Shown here: positions 53,337 through 61,243 of the stretch, piece after piece
Position numbering within the stretch: position 1 is the first letter of the stretch
How the letters are laid out: each line of letters begins with the position of its first letter
Assembly: GCA_965220485.1 (NCBI GenBank)
Contig: OZ244832.1
Coordinates: 2,418,001 to 2,482,000 of the forward strand
From: Aldehydirespirator sp965220485
GTDB taxonomy: Bacteria; Actinomycetota; Acidimicrobiia; Acidimicrobiales; Aldehydirespiratoraceae
DNA length: 64,000 bases
Direction of reading: 5' to 3'
Program-made: the position numbers and the translations under genes
Notes under the pieces: generated by a model
Databases searched by the model: none
What the model was told of the DNA's origin: nothing
What the model saw: the letters and a program-made list of their open reading frames with translations, nothing else

Positions 53337-53424
53337 CTGACAGAAGTTCGACCCGCCAGACCGTTGGACGCTTGCGGGCCAGGAAGACGGCACCCGCTCT
53401 CGCCCCGGCGGCGGACGGTCGGCA

Positions 53425-54861
53425 CTACCGGCACGACAACGCCTTCGCGATGCTGGCTGAGAGCAGATCGGCCTCGGCTTGGGCCGTTTCCAAGTCTGCG
53501 GCCTCCACCATCACGCGGACCAGCGGCTCGGTGCCCGACGGGCGCACCAGCACCCGACCGGAGTCCCCAAGGCGGGCCGCAGCCGCAGCCGCAATGGCAC
53601 CGAGGGCCGCTTCGAGGTCGGCCGGTCGCGCCGAGGCGGGCATGGGCACGCCTACGAGCACCTGCGGCAGCCGGGTCATCGCCTCAGCGGCGAGATCGCG
53701 CAGGCTGCTCCCGGAGCGCTTCACCGCATCCAGCAGATGCACCGCGGTGAGCAGCCCGTCGCCGGTCGTCGCCAGGTCGCGGTAGATCAGATGGCCGGAC
53801 TGTTCGCCGCCCAGCACCAGGCCTCGCTCCTCCAGCGCGCCGAGCACGTGACGGTCGCCCACCGGGGTCTCGACCACACCTATGCTGCGCTCGGCCATGG
53901 CCTGGCGCAGACCGAGGTTGGCCATGACGGTGACCACCACCGCGTCCCCAGCAAGCCGCCTCCGCTGAGCGCGGTCGATGGCGCACACGGCGAGGATCTG
54001 GTCCCCGTCGACGAGTGTCCCAATGCCGTCGACGGCCAGCACCCGGTCTGCGTCTCCGTCGAAGGCCAGGCCGGCGTCAGCGCCGGACGACACCACCGCG
54101 GCCTGAAGGCTCTCAGGATGCAGCGATCCGCAGCCATCGTTGATGTTGTAGCCGTCGGGCGAGGCGTGAATCATCTCCACCTCGGTGCCCAGGCCGCGCA
54201 GGCACTCGGGAGCGGAACGGCAGGCAGCTCCATTGGCCGCGTCGACCACAATGTGCAGCCCCGCCAGGTCGCGTCCCTCGAGGCTCGCGGCCACGGCCCG
54301 GATGTGGCGGCGGCGGGCCAGGTCCCCCGCGGCGTCGTCTGGTGTACCAACCCGCCGGTACAACCCCGCGTCGTGTCCGGGCCCTGCACCATCGCCGGGC
54401 GGGACGCTTCGGAACTCGGCCGCGTCGAGGTCTTGTCCGGCGCCCGCCGCAGCCGCCCAAGGAGAGCCGTCTAGCAACTCGCCGAGGCGCCGCTCTATCT
54501 CGTGCTGGGCCTCATCGATCAGCTTGCGGCCGCCGGGCGCGAACAGCTTCACGCCATTGTCGTGCCAAGGGTTGTGCGACGCCGACACCACTGCCCCAGC
54601 GACCTGCTCGTCGTGACACCAGCGAGCCACTGCGGGCGTGGGAACGAGGCCCAAGTCAACGGCTGATCCTCCGGCTCGCCGAACCCCGCGGCGCAGGGCC
54701 TCGACCAGGCCCGGCCCGGAGATCCTGGTGTCGCGCCCCACCGCGAATTGATCGGCACCCAGGACCCCGCCCGCGGCCTCGCCTACCGCCTCCACCAGCG
54801 GGCCTGTCAACGCCCCGCGGGTGTCGCCGCGTACCCCGTCGGTACCAAACGCCAGCGTCAT
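53425..54861 (-). CDS. glmM: Phosphoglucosamine mutase
   Basis: A 478-residue alpha-D-phosphohexomutase isomerising glucosamine-6- to glucosamine-1-phosphate. LAFGTDGVRGDTRG starts the fold, the phosphoserine loop is VVSASHNPWHDNGVK, the metal loop is AFDGDADRVLAVD and the sugar loop GGEQSGHLIY; the C-terminal VRPSGTEPLVRVMVEA binds phosphate. A 35-residue extension near residue 135-170 (AGAGQDLDAAEFRSV) is unusual. It lies upstream of the GlmS-like gene and downstream of rpsI, across R1 copy I. Confidence 0.97.
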   Translation of the reverse strand: MTLAFGTDGVRGDTRGALTGPLVEAVGEAAGGVLGADQFAVGRDTRISGPGLVEALRRGVRRAGGSAVDLGLVPTPAVARWCHDEQVAGAVVSASHNPWHDNGVKLFAPGGRKLIDEAQHEIERRLGELLDGSPWAAAAGAGQDLDAAEFRSVPPGDGAGPGHDAGLYRRVGTPDDAAGDLARRRHIRAVAASLEGRDLAGLHIVVDAANGAACRSAPECLRGLGTEVEMIHASPDGYNINDGCGSLHPESLQAAVVSSGADAGLAFDGDADRVLAVDGIGTLVDGDQILAVCAIDRAQRRRLAGDAVVVTVMANLGLRQAMAERSIGVVETPVGDRHVLGALEERGLVLGGEQSGHLIYRDLATTGDGLLTAVHLLDAVKRSGSSLRDLAAEAMTRLPQVLVGVPMPASARPADLEAALGAIAAAAAARLGDSGRVLVRPSGTEPLVRVMVEAADLETAQAEADLLSASIAKALSCR

Positions 54862-54894
54862 GCCGTCACGGGTCGCCGGCCGCAGCCGGGACCT

Positions 54895-55088
54895 GGTCTC
54901 CCGCTCTTGTTCGCTGCGCTCACTGGTGCGCCACCAAATCTGTAGAGATAATCGTCACCAATCGACAAAATCCATGCAGATTTGGGAGGCTGAGCTTGAC
55001 ATAGGGCTACTCACGGGCCGCTCGGGCCCGGGGCCTCGCTGTGGACGTCAACACGCGATCACCATACGCGGCCCGCCCGCTCAGCCTC
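54895..55088 (-). repeat. R1 interspersed element, copy I, interrupted by an R2-like insertion
   Basis: On the minus strand the rpsI stop TGA is followed by GAGGCTGAGCGG, the R1 left end. The element is split: TCTCCCGCTCTTGTTCGCTG with CGCTCACTGG on one side and CTCACGGGCCGCTCGG on the other, with about 80 bp of R2-like sequence (CCAAATCTGTAGAG ... ATGCAGATTTGG, 54931-54984) between. CTCAC flanks the insert on both sides, like a target duplication. Confidence 0.85.
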
Positions 55089-55481
55089 TCAGCGCTTGCT
55101 GTACTGGGGCGCCTTGCGAGCCTTCTTGAGGCCGTACTTCTTCGATTCCTTCTTGCGCGGGTCGCGGGTCAGGTATCCGCCCTTCTTGAGCGTGTCCCGC
55201 AGTTCGGGCTCCATCTCGACGAGTCCCCGGGAGATGCCAAGGCGTAGCGCGCCGGCCTGACCGCTGGACCCGCCGCCGTGGATGGTGGCGTCCACGTCGT
55301 AGCGGCCCTCGGTGGCGGTGGCCGTCAACGGTTCGAGTATCTGCATCTGGTGGGTCCGTGACGAGAAGTAGTCCTCAACGGTACGGCCGTTGACGGTGAC
55401 GTTGCCGGCTCCGGTCCGGAGGCGGACGCGGGCCACGGACCGCTTGCGTCGTCCGGTTGCTTGCACAAGGGGAGCACTCAT
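55089..55481 (-). CDS. rpsI: 30S ribosomal protein S9
   Basis: A 130-residue uS9: QATGRRKRSVARVRLRTGAG, NVTVNGRTVEDYF, GGGSSGQAGALRLGISRGL and the C-terminal RDPRKKESKKYGLKKARKAP with YSKR, whose arginine tail reaches the ribosomal P site. ATG 55481 has GAGGTGAT upstream. It follows rplM as in nearly all bacteria, but a duplicated junction of about 95 bp separates the two. R1 copy I begins at its stop codon. Confidence 0.98.
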   Translation of the reverse strand: MSAPLVQATGRRKRSVARVRLRTGAGNVTVNGRTVEDYFSSRTHQMQILEPLTATATEGRYDVDATIHGGGSSGQAGALRLGISRGLVEMEPELRDTLKKGGYLTRDPRKKESKKYGLKKARKAPQYSKR

Positions 55482-55488
55482 CGCCAGA

Positions 55489-55572
55489 TCACCTCAGTCT
55501 TCCATCGTCTTGATCGTTCCCAACACGCAGTCTTCCATCGTCTTGATCGTTCCCAACACGCAGTCTTCCCAT
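55489..55572 (-). other. Mini reading frame formed by a duplicated rplM-rpsI junction
   Basis: A 27-codon frame, ATG 55572 to TGA 55489, reads MGRLRVGNDQDDGRLRVGND then QDDGRLR. It consists of a 33-bp direct repeat (CAGTCTTCC at 55495, 55528 and 55561). It starts 4 bases after the rplM stop and ends 7 bases before the rpsI ATG. Confidence 0.6.
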
Positions 55573-55576
55573 TGCC

Positions 55577-56023
55577 TCATCGGGTCCGAGCATGCTCGAT
55601 GGCGTAGGGCTGGGGCTGTTGGGCGGCGTGGGGGTGGATGGGGCCGGCGTAGACCTTCAGCTTGCGTATCTGAGCCCGGCCCAGCCTCGTCTTGGGCAGC
55701 ATGCCGCGGATCGTGTCGCGCACGGCCTGATCGGGGCGGCGGGCCATCTTGGAGCCGTAGGTCTCGCTGCGCAGACCCCCGGGGTAGCCGGAGTGGCTGT
55801 ACACGATCTTCGACTCGGACTTGCCCGCGGTCAGCACAATCTTGTCGGCGTTGACGATGACCACATGATCGCCGGTATCGATGTGGGGGGCGAAAGTGGG
55901 CTTGTGCTTGCCCCGCAGCAGCGTCGCCACCTCGGTGGCGAGCCGTCCGAGCACCATGCCCTCGGCGTCGACGAGGTGCCAACTGCGCTCGATCTCAGCG
56001 GCTTTGGGGCTGTAGGTCGCCAC
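55577..56023 (-). CDS. rplM: 50S ribosomal protein L13
   Basis: A 148-residue uL13: WHLVDAEGMVLGRLATEVAT, LLRGKHKPTFAPHIDTGDHV, VIVNADKIVLTAGKSESKIVY and HPHAAQQPQPYAIEHA. It begins MATYSPKAAEIERSW at ATG 56023. The gap upstream to truA is filled by R1 copy J and about 130 bp of spacer, so the usual promoter region for rplM lies there. Confidence 0.98.
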   Translation of the reverse strand: MATYSPKAAEIERSWHLVDAEGMVLGRLATEVATLLRGKHKPTFAPHIDTGDHVVIVNADKIVLTAGKSESKIVYSHSGYPGGLRSETYGSKMARRPDQAVRDTIRGMLPKTRLGRAQIRKLKVYAGPIHPHAAQQPQPYAIEHARTR

Positions 56024-56157
56024 GTTCGCTCCCGTCGGTTTGTCGTTGGGTGTCGTGGTCGGGGTTTCGTGGTCGGGCTGGGGCTACGCCGTCAGTCCGG
56101 GCCGTCGCACGAACCGGCTCCTCAGGCTAGGGCCGTGCCCGGCAAACACCAATCTCG

Positions 56158-56314
56158 CGGCGCTTGGAGCGAGCGCAATTTGGTTGCGGGCGCCTCTCGG
56201 TGCAGCGTTGTGTCTCCCGCTCTTGTTCGCTGCGCTCACGGGCCGTTCGGGCCACGGCCTCGCTCAGCGCCTCGCGAAATGCTCGTCAAACTGCGGCCTA
56301 TCCGCTCGGCCTCT
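56158..56314 (-). repeat. R1 interspersed element, copy J (extended form), after truA
   Basis: On the minus strand the truA stop TAA is followed at once by GAGGCCGAGCGGATAGGCCG. The element continues GAGGCCGTGGCCCGAACGGC and GAACAAGAGCGGGAGACACA, and ends in GCACCGAGAGGCGCCCGCAA then CCAAATTGCGCTCGCTCC. It occupies over half of the truA-rplM gap. Confidence 0.88.
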
Positions 56315-57087
56315 TACTTGGGCGCCGGCGCGGTTCGGTCGTAGAGGGCGGCCCACAGCACCAGGCCGTGAGGGGGAGCAGGCGAGGGCGTGGCGCTTCG
56401 ATCGCGGGCCGCGATGATGGTGCCGACGTCGGAGGGTTTGTGCCGGCCCAGGCCCACCGACACCAGCAGGGCCACCAGCGAGCGCACCATCTGGTGGCAG
56501 AACGAGCGGGCCTCGATCTCGAACACCGCGATGTCGCCCTCCAGCCACCACACGGCCCGCCGCACCGTGCGCACCATCGACTGGTCGGGATGCGAGGGGT
56601 TGCGGCGACAGAACGAGCTGAAGTCGTGGTCGCCGAGCAGGCGGTCCGCGGCGGTGCGCATGGCACCAAGGTCCAACCGATGCTCAACATGCCAGCACAG
56701 GCCGGCCGCCAGCGGATCTCCGACGGGAGAGTTGAGCACCCGGTACCGGTAGACCCGGCCCGTGCACGAGCGCCGGGCGTCGAAGTCGGCAGGCACGACG
56801 CTGGCCCTCGACACCGAGATGTGCGGGCCGCACATGCGGTTGACGGCCCGCGCCAGCCGCACCGGATCGGCCCGTTCCACATCGGCGTCGAAGGAGATCA
56901 CCTGCGCCCGGGCATGCACACCGCGGTCGGTCCGCCCCGCGCAGACAATGTCGACGGGATGGCCCAGCACGCTGGCCAAGGCGTCGGCGAGGGCCCCTGC
57001 CACCGTGGGCACCCCCTCGTTGCGGGCGAATCCGTGGAAGTTGGAGCCGTCGTACGCGACGGTCATCCGCATTCGGACGACCCCCAC
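56314..57087 (-). CDS. truA: tRNA pseudouridine(38-40) synthase TruA
   Basis: A 257-residue pseudouridine synthase. The catalytic aspartate is in CAGRTDRGVHARAQV; MTVAYDGSNFHGFARN and HQMVRSLVALLVSVGLG are conserved. GTG 57087 is chosen because GGAGG lies 7 bases upstream; internal ATGs at 57072 and 57066 are possible. It sits between rplQ and rplM as in other actinobacteria. R1 copy J starts immediately at its stop codon. Confidence 0.96.
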   Translation of the reverse strand: MGVVRMRMTVAYDGSNFHGFARNEGVPTVAGALADALASVLGHPVDIVCAGRTDRGVHARAQVISFDADVERADPVRLARAVNRMCGPHISVSRASVVPADFDARRSCTGRVYRYRVLNSPVGDPLAAGLCWHVEHRLDLGAMRTAADRLLGDHDFSSFCRRNPSHPDQSMVRTVRRAVWWLEGDIAVFEIEARSFCHQMVRSLVALLVSVGLGRHKPSDVGTIIAARDRSATPSPAPPHGLVLWAALYDRTAPAPK

Positions 57088-57104
57088 CGGATGGCCTCCG
57101 ACAA

Positions 57105-57458
57105 TCAGACGAGTTCGATGCGGGCCATCGGGGCGTTGTCGCCGTGGCGGGGCCCGAGCTTGACGATGCGGGTGTAGCCGCCCGGACGGTCGACATAGCG
57201 GGGGCCGATCTCGTCGAAGAGCTTCGAGGCCATCTCCCGATCACCCAGGAACTTCACCACCTGCCGATGGTTGTGCACGCCGCCCCGTCGGGCCTTGGTG
57301 ATCATCTTCTCGGCAATGGGGCGCACTGCCTTGGCCTTGGCCTCGGTTGTGGTGATGCCCTCCGCTGCGATCAGTGACGCCACAAGGTTCGCCATCATCA
57401 GCTTCTGGTGGCGGCTGCTGCCCCCGAATCGGCGGCCCTTGCGGGGGCGGGCCGGCAT
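57105..57458 (-). CDS. rplQ: 50S ribosomal protein L17
   Basis: A 117-residue bL17: GRRFGGSSRHQKLMMANLVA, GITTTEAKAKAVRPIAEKMI, KFLGDREMASKLFDEIGPRY and RPGGYTRIVKLGPRHGDNAP. Length is typical. It directly follows rpoA (1-bp gap) in the alpha operon. Confidence 0.98.
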   Translation of the reverse strand: MPARPRKGRRFGGSSRHQKLMMANLVASLIAAEGITTTEAKAKAVRPIAEKMITKARRGGVHNHRQVVKFLGDREMASKLFDEIGPRYVDRPGGYTRIVKLGPRHGDNAPMARIELV

Positions 57459-57459
57459 G

Positions 57460-58401
57460 TCAGCTCCCGCCTCGCAGCGAGAGGCCCCGCTCGTCGAGCT
57501 TGGCGACCACCTCGTCGAGGCTCTTCTCGCCGAAGTTCGTGATGGCCAGCAGATCCTCGGGGGTCCGTTGCAGCAGCTCGCTGAGCGTGTCGATCTGGGC
57601 CCGCGCTAGGCAGTTGCGGGGACGCTCCGTCAGCTCGAGGTCGTCCACCATGAGCTCTGCCTCGGCGTCGGGCTGGGTCGCGAACATGATCTCGCCCAGT
57701 TCCAAACCCCGCGGGTCGTCGCTCATCTCCTCGACGAGCTGGATGAGGCTCCGCAGCGTGGCGCCCGCGGAGGCCACCGCATCGGTGGGTGAAACCGACC
57801 CGTCGGTCTCCACCTCGAGCACCAGCCGGTCGTAGTCGGTGGACTGCTCGACCCGGGTGGCTTCCACGTTGAACGCGACGCGCCGCACGGGTGAGTAGAT
57901 CGAATCGACGGGTATCACACCGATCGCCGCTGTCATCTCCTTGTTCTCCTCGGCGGAGACGTAGCCGCGTCCCCGGGCCACGGTGATGTCGACCGCCAGC
58001 CGGCCGGAGCGGTTGAGCGTGGCGATCGGAGCCTCCGGGTTGAGGATCTCGACGTCGGGATGGCGCTGGATGTCGCCCGCGGTGACGTCGGCCGGACCGC
58101 GCACGTCGAGCCGCAGCGTCACCGGCTCCTCGCACAGCACGACCAACACCAGGTCCTTGAGGTTCAAGATGATGTCGGTGACATCCTCGGCTACGCCGTT
58201 GATGGTGGCGAACTCGTGCAGGGCGCTGTCGAAGCGGACCTGGGTGACGGCCGCTCCAGGGATCGACGACAGCAGCGTGCGCCGGAGCGAGTTGCCGATC
58301 GTATGGCCGAAGCCCGGCTCAAGGGGGCCGATGGCGAACTGTTGCCTATTGTCGTCAGCCGGCTCGAGGGCCTCGACGGTCGGGCGCTGCATTACAAGCA
58401 T
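57460..58401 (-). CDS. rpoA: DNA-directed RNA polymerase alpha subunit
   Basis: A 313-residue alpha subunit. The N-terminal domain has PLEPGFGHTIGNSLRRTLLS and IPVDSIYSPVRRVAFNVEAT; the C-terminal domain, which contacts UP elements and activators, has IDTLSELLQRTPEDLLAITN and FGEKSLDEVVAKLDERGLSL. ATG 58401 is the start. It lies between rpsD and rplQ, the usual alpha-operon order. Confidence 0.98.
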   Translation of the reverse strand: MLVMQRPTVEALEPADDNRQQFAIGPLEPGFGHTIGNSLRRTLLSSIPGAAVTQVRFDSALHEFATINGVAEDVTDIILNLKDLVLVVLCEEPVTLRLDVRGPADVTAGDIQRHPDVEILNPEAPIATLNRSGRLAVDITVARGRGYVSAEENKEMTAAIGVIPVDSIYSPVRRVAFNVEATRVEQSTDYDRLVLEVETDGSVSPTDAVASAGATLRSLIQLVEEMSDDPRGLELGEIMFATQPDAEAELMVDDLELTERPRNCLARAQIDTLSELLQRTPEDLLAITNFGEKSLDEVVAKLDERGLSLRGGS

Positions 58402-58440
58402 GGGGACTCCTCGACTCTCCTGCGTCAGTCAGGGCTCGGG

Positions 58441-59058
58441 CTACTTGGAGTACAGCTCGACGATGAGCTGCTCACGGATCGGCACGTCGATCTGCTCGCG
58501 AACGGGCAGCTCGCGCACCGTGGCGGTGAAGTCGTCCTCGCCGCGGTCGATCCATGCAGGCGGGGTGCGGTCGAGCACATCCACATTCCACTGGACCGTG
58601 GCCGAGCCGCGGATCTTGGCCCGCAGCTCGATGACGTCGCCCTTGCGCAGCCGGTAGCTCGGGATCGTCACTCGAGAGTCGTTCACGTTGACGTGGCCGT
58701 GGTTGACCAGTTGGCGGGCCTGGGGACGGGTGGCGCCCCAGCCCATGCGGTAGACGAAGTTGTCGAGGCGCAGCTCCAAGAACCGCAGCATGTTCTCGCC
58801 GGTGACGCCCTGACGGCGGCTGGCCTCCGCGAACAGGTTGCGGAACTGGCGCTCGGTCAGCCCGTAGCTGTGGCGAGCCTTCTGCTTCTCCTGCATCTGC
58901 ACCAAGAACTCCGACGCGGTGCTGCGCCGCCGTGAGCGGCCCCGCTCGCCGGGCGGATAGGGCCGCCGGTCGAGGGCGATCGCCTCGCCCTTGGTGCCCC
59001 AGATGTTGGTGTTGAGCCGGCGTGACACCCGCGCCTTGGGTCCGGTGTAGCGCGACAT
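58441..59058 (-). CDS. rpsD: 30S ribosomal protein S4
   Basis: A 205-residue uS4: SRYTGPKARVSRRLNTNIWG, EKQKARHSYGLTERQFRNLF and the S4 RNA-binding domain LELRLDNFVYRMGWGATRPQ followed by ARQLVNHGHVNVN. No zinc cysteines are present near the N-terminus. It lies 2 bp downstream of rpsK. Confidence 0.98.
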   Translation of the reverse strand: MSRYTGPKARVSRRLNTNIWGTKGEAIALDRRPYPPGERGRSRRRSTASEFLVQMQEKQKARHSYGLTERQFRNLFAEASRRQGVTGENMLRFLELRLDNFVYRMGWGATRPQARQLVNHGHVNVNDSRVTIPSYRLRKGDVIELRAKIRGSATVQWNVDVLDRTPPAWIDRGEDDFTATVRELPVREQIDVPIREQLIVELYSK

Positions 59059-59060
59059 GA

Positions 59061-59459
59061 TCAGACCCTTCTGCGCTTGGGCTGGCGGCAGCCGTTGTAG
59101 GGCACCGGCGTGACGTCGGTGATCCCGGTCACGTCGATCCCGATGTTCTGGAGCGAGCGGATGGCCGTCTCACGTCCCGAGCCGGGCCCCTTCACCTGCA
59201 CGTCAACCTTGCGCAGGCCGTGCTCCATCGCCTTGCGAGCGGCCTGCTCGGCCGCCATCTGCGCAGCGAAGGGCGTCGACTTGCGCGAGCCCTTGAAGCC
59301 GACATTGCCCGCGGAGGCCCACGAGATCACGTTGCCCTGAAGGTCGGTGATGGTGATGATCGTGTTGTTGAACGAACTCTTGATGTGGGCCACGCCGTGC
59401 GTAACGTTCTTGCGTTCGCGCTTGCGGGTGCGCCTTCTGTCCGAGGATGGTTTTGCCAT
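59061..59459 (-). CDS. rpsK: 30S ribosomal protein S11
   Basis: A 132-residue uS11: KNVTHGVAHIKSSFNNTIIT, ITDLQGNVISWASAGNVGFK, STPFAAQMAAEQAARKAMEH and the C-terminal DVTPVPYNGCRQPKRRRV. Start ATG 59459. The spacer to rpsM carries duplicated copies of the rpsM end. Confidence 0.98.
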   Translation of the reverse strand: MAKPSSDRRRTRKRERKNVTHGVAHIKSSFNNTIITITDLQGNVISWASAGNVGFKGSRKSTPFAAQMAAEQAARKAMEHGLRKVDVQVKGPGSGRETAIRSLQNIGIDVTGITDVTPVPYNGCRQPKRRRV

Positions 59460-59465
59460 GTCCGC

Positions 59466-59509
59466 CTATCGCCTACTTCTTGACCTTCGCTACTTCTTGT
59501 CCCGAGGCC
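59466..59509. repeat. Duplicated rpsM 3' end in the rpsM-rpsK gap
   Basis: CTACTTCTTGACCTTC, the end of rpsM read on the plus strand (59510), recurs at about 59473, with a third shorter CTACTTCTTG at about 59490. The gap is a set of degenerate copies of the last five codons and stop of rpsM. Confidence 0.75.
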
Positions 59510-59887
59510 CTACTTCTTGACCTTCTTCTTGCCGGCCACAGTCCGCTTCGGGCCCTTGCGGGTGCGGGCATTGGTATGGGTCCGCTGACCCCGCACGGGA
59601 AGCCCGCGACGGTGGCGAAGGCCCTGGTAGCAGCCGATCTCCATCTTCCGCTTGATGTCCTGGGACACCTCGCGCCGCAGGTCTCCCTCCACCCGCACGT
59701 TGGCGTCGACAAAGCCCCGCAGCCTCGCCACCTCGTCGTCGGTGAGGTTGCGCACCCGGGTGTCGGGATGGATCTCGGCCGCCTCGCAGATCAGCTGGGC
59801 TGTGCTGCGGCCGATCCCGTAGATGTAGGTCAGGGAGATCTCCACCCGCTTCTCGCGGGGGATGTCGACGCCGGAGATGCGCGCCAT
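59510..59887 (-). CDS. rpsM: 30S ribosomal protein S13
   Basis: A 125-residue uS13: ARISGVDIPREKRVEISLTY, IYGIGRSTAQLICEAAEIHP and RHRRGLPVRGQRTHTNARTR with a lysine-rich tail. ATG 59887. It follows rpmJ in the alpha operon. Confidence 0.98.
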   Translation of the reverse strand: MARISGVDIPREKRVEISLTYIYGIGRSTAQLICEAAEIHPDTRVRNLTDDEVARLRGFVDANVRVEGDLRREVSQDIKRKMEIGCYQGLRHRRGLPVRGQRTHTNARTRKGPKRTVAGKKKVKK

Positions 59888-59925
59888 CTCAGCCGTGCCT
59901 CTCTACCGCTGGGACGCGGATCATC

Positions 59926-60039
59926 TCAGCCCTGCCTCTGCTTGTGGCGGGGGTTGTCGCAGATCACCATGACGCGCCTGCGCCGTCGGATGACTTTGCA
60001 GCGGTCACAGATCTTCTTGACGCTGGGTCGGACCTTCAT
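59926..60039 (-). CDS. rpmJ: 50S ribosomal protein L36
   Basis: A 37-residue bL36 from ATG 60039 to TGA 59926: MKVRPSVKKICDRCKVIRRR followed by RRVMVICDNPRHKQRQG. The C-x-x-C and C-x4-H zinc ligands (CDRC, CDNPRH) are present, so this is the zinc-binding form. It lies 13 bp downstream of infA. The stop region ATCTCAGCC(C)TGCCTCT recurs just before rpsM at 59886. Confidence 0.97.
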   Translation of the reverse strand: MKVRPSVKKICDRCKVIRRRRRVMVICDNPRHKQRQG

Positions 60040-60052
60040 GGGTGGTTGATGC

Positions 60053-60277
60053 TCACTTGTAGCGATAGGTGATTCGGCCCCGCTGGAGGTCGTACGGGGT
60101 TACCTCGACCTGGACGCGGTCCCCGGGGAGTATCCGGATGTAGTGCATCCGCATCTTGCCCGAGATGTGGGCCAGCACGTAGTGGCCGTTCTCGAGCTCC
60201 ACGCGGAACATCGCGTTGGGAAGGGACTCCGTGACGGTTCCCTCCAATACGATCGCGTCCTCTTTCGGTTTCGGCAG
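60053..60277 (-). CDS. infA: Translation initiation factor IF-1, probable CTG start
   Basis: A 74-residue S1-like OB-fold factor: PKPKEDAIVLEGTVTESLPN, AMFRVELENGHYVLAHISGK and GDRVQVEVTPYDLQRGRITY. The first ATG-like codon, TTG 60247, would remove the first strand (DAIVLEGTV), which is invariant in IF-1. Upstream the only plausible codon is CTG 60277, with AGGAGG 8 bases before it. Its expected length then matches the family. A non-standard start in an initiation factor is unusual. Confidence 0.93.
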   Translation of the reverse strand: MPKPKEDAIVLEGTVTESLPNAMFRVELENGHYVLAHISGKMRMHYIRILPGDRVQVEVTPYDLQRGRITYRYK

Positions 60278-60378
60278 TGTCTGTCCTCCTGTGGGATGAG
60301 CCCCGGTCGGCGCGCGTCAGCGCCGGCCCGAGGCCGAACTGCAACGCTATCTGCGACCGGTCGGCCATCCAACCCCCC

Positions 60379-60472
60379 AGAGGCCGAGCGGGTAGGCCGC
60401 AGTTCACAAAGAGTCTCGCACGGCATTGAGCGAGGCCGGGGCCCGAGCGGCCCGTGAGCGCAGCGAACAAGA
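60379..60472 (+). repeat. R1 interspersed element, copy K, between adk and infA
   Basis: It begins AGAGGCCGAGCGGGTAGGC and runs through GAGGCCGGGGCCCGAGCGGC to GAGCGCAGCGAACAAGAT. It is inverted relative to the adk-infA genes and lies where map is usually found in actinobacteria. Confidence 0.85.
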
Positions 60473-60513
60473 TCAAGAATCCAGAGGCCGCGGCAGCCTT
60501 GCCGCTGGCCGAT

Positions 60514-61086
60514 TCAGCCACGGCTGCGTTCCACAGCAGCTGCCACGCGCTCGAACACTTCGTCGGGCGAGCCGACCCCGTCCACGGTGGCCAGCAGCCC
60601 GCGGGCCTCGAACCAGTCGCGTAGCGGCGCGGTCTGCTCCTCGTACAGCTCCAGCCGGCGCTGCATCGCCTCGAGGGTGTCGTCGGAGCGGCCTCGGTCC
60701 AGCATCCGGGCTGTGACTTCGGAGATGGGCACCTCAATGTTCACGGCCACGTCGAGGCGATGGCCCAGGTCGTCGAGGATGGCCTCCAGCGCGTCGGCCT
60801 GCTCGCTGGTGCGCGGGTAGCCGTCGAGCAGCACGCCTGCCTCCGCGATGTCGTCGCGGGCCAGCCGGTCGCGCACGATCCCGTTCATGATGTCGTCGCC
60901 CACCAGCCCGCCCGAGTCCATGACGGCCTTGGCCTGGCAGCCCAGTTCGGTGCCTGCGGCCACCGCGGCCCGCAGCACGTCGCCCGTGGACAGATGCACG
61001 CACCCGTACGCCTTGGTAAGGCGCTCCGATTGCGTGCCCTTGCCCGAGCCCTGCCGACCCAGGATCACCATACGCAAAGGGGCCAT
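60514..61086 (-). CDS. adk: Adenylate kinase (short-lid form)
   Basis: A 190-residue adenylate kinase. The P-loop is ILGRQGSGKGTQSERL, the AMP site HLSTGDVLRAAVAAG and LLDGYPRTSEQADAL, and the short lid region is around MLDRGRSDDTLEAMQRRLEL. No zinc-finger lid is present. ATG 61086 directly abuts the stop of a small frame formed by duplicated secY end sequences. It follows secY in the spc operon. Confidence 0.97.
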   Translation of the reverse strand: MAPLRMVILGRQGSGKGTQSERLTKAYGCVHLSTGDVLRAAVAAGTELGCQAKAVMDSGGLVGDDIMNGIVRDRLARDDIAEAGVLLDGYPRTSEQADALEAILDDLGHRLDVAVNIEVPISEVTARMLDRGRSDDTLEAMQRRLELYEEQTAPLRDWFEARGLLATVDGVGSPDEVFERVAAAVERSRG

Positions 61087-61215
61087 CTATTTCAGGAAGC
61101 CCCGGGGTGATTGCGAGTCACTTGAGGAGCCCCATCGTGGCTGGCGCATCATCAGCTGGCGATCTGCTTCAATACGCCCGTCACTTGAGGAGCCCCATCG
61201 TGGCTGGCGCATCAT
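61087..61215 (-). other. Mini reading frame between secY and adk made of duplicated secY ends
   Basis: A 42-codon frame, ATG 61215 to TAG 61087: two 21-residue units, MMRQPRWGSSSDGRIEADRQ(L) and MMRQPRWGSSSDSQSPRGFL(K). It is built of a 63-bp direct repeat. Its end GFLK mimics the SecY C-terminus (EGFLK). Its stop directly abuts the adk ATG, and its start overlaps the stop of a 6-codon TTG frame (TGATG). Confidence 0.6.
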
Positions 61216-61243
61216 CAGCTGGCGATCTGCTTCAATACGCCCG
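61118..61243. repeat. 63-bp direct repeats derived from the secY 3' end
   Basis: TCACTTGAGG recurs at 61118, 61181 and 61244, where the third is the secY terminus itself. CATCATCAGCTGG and GATCTGCTTC are shared by the units and by secY's last 20 codons. Confidence 0.95.
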
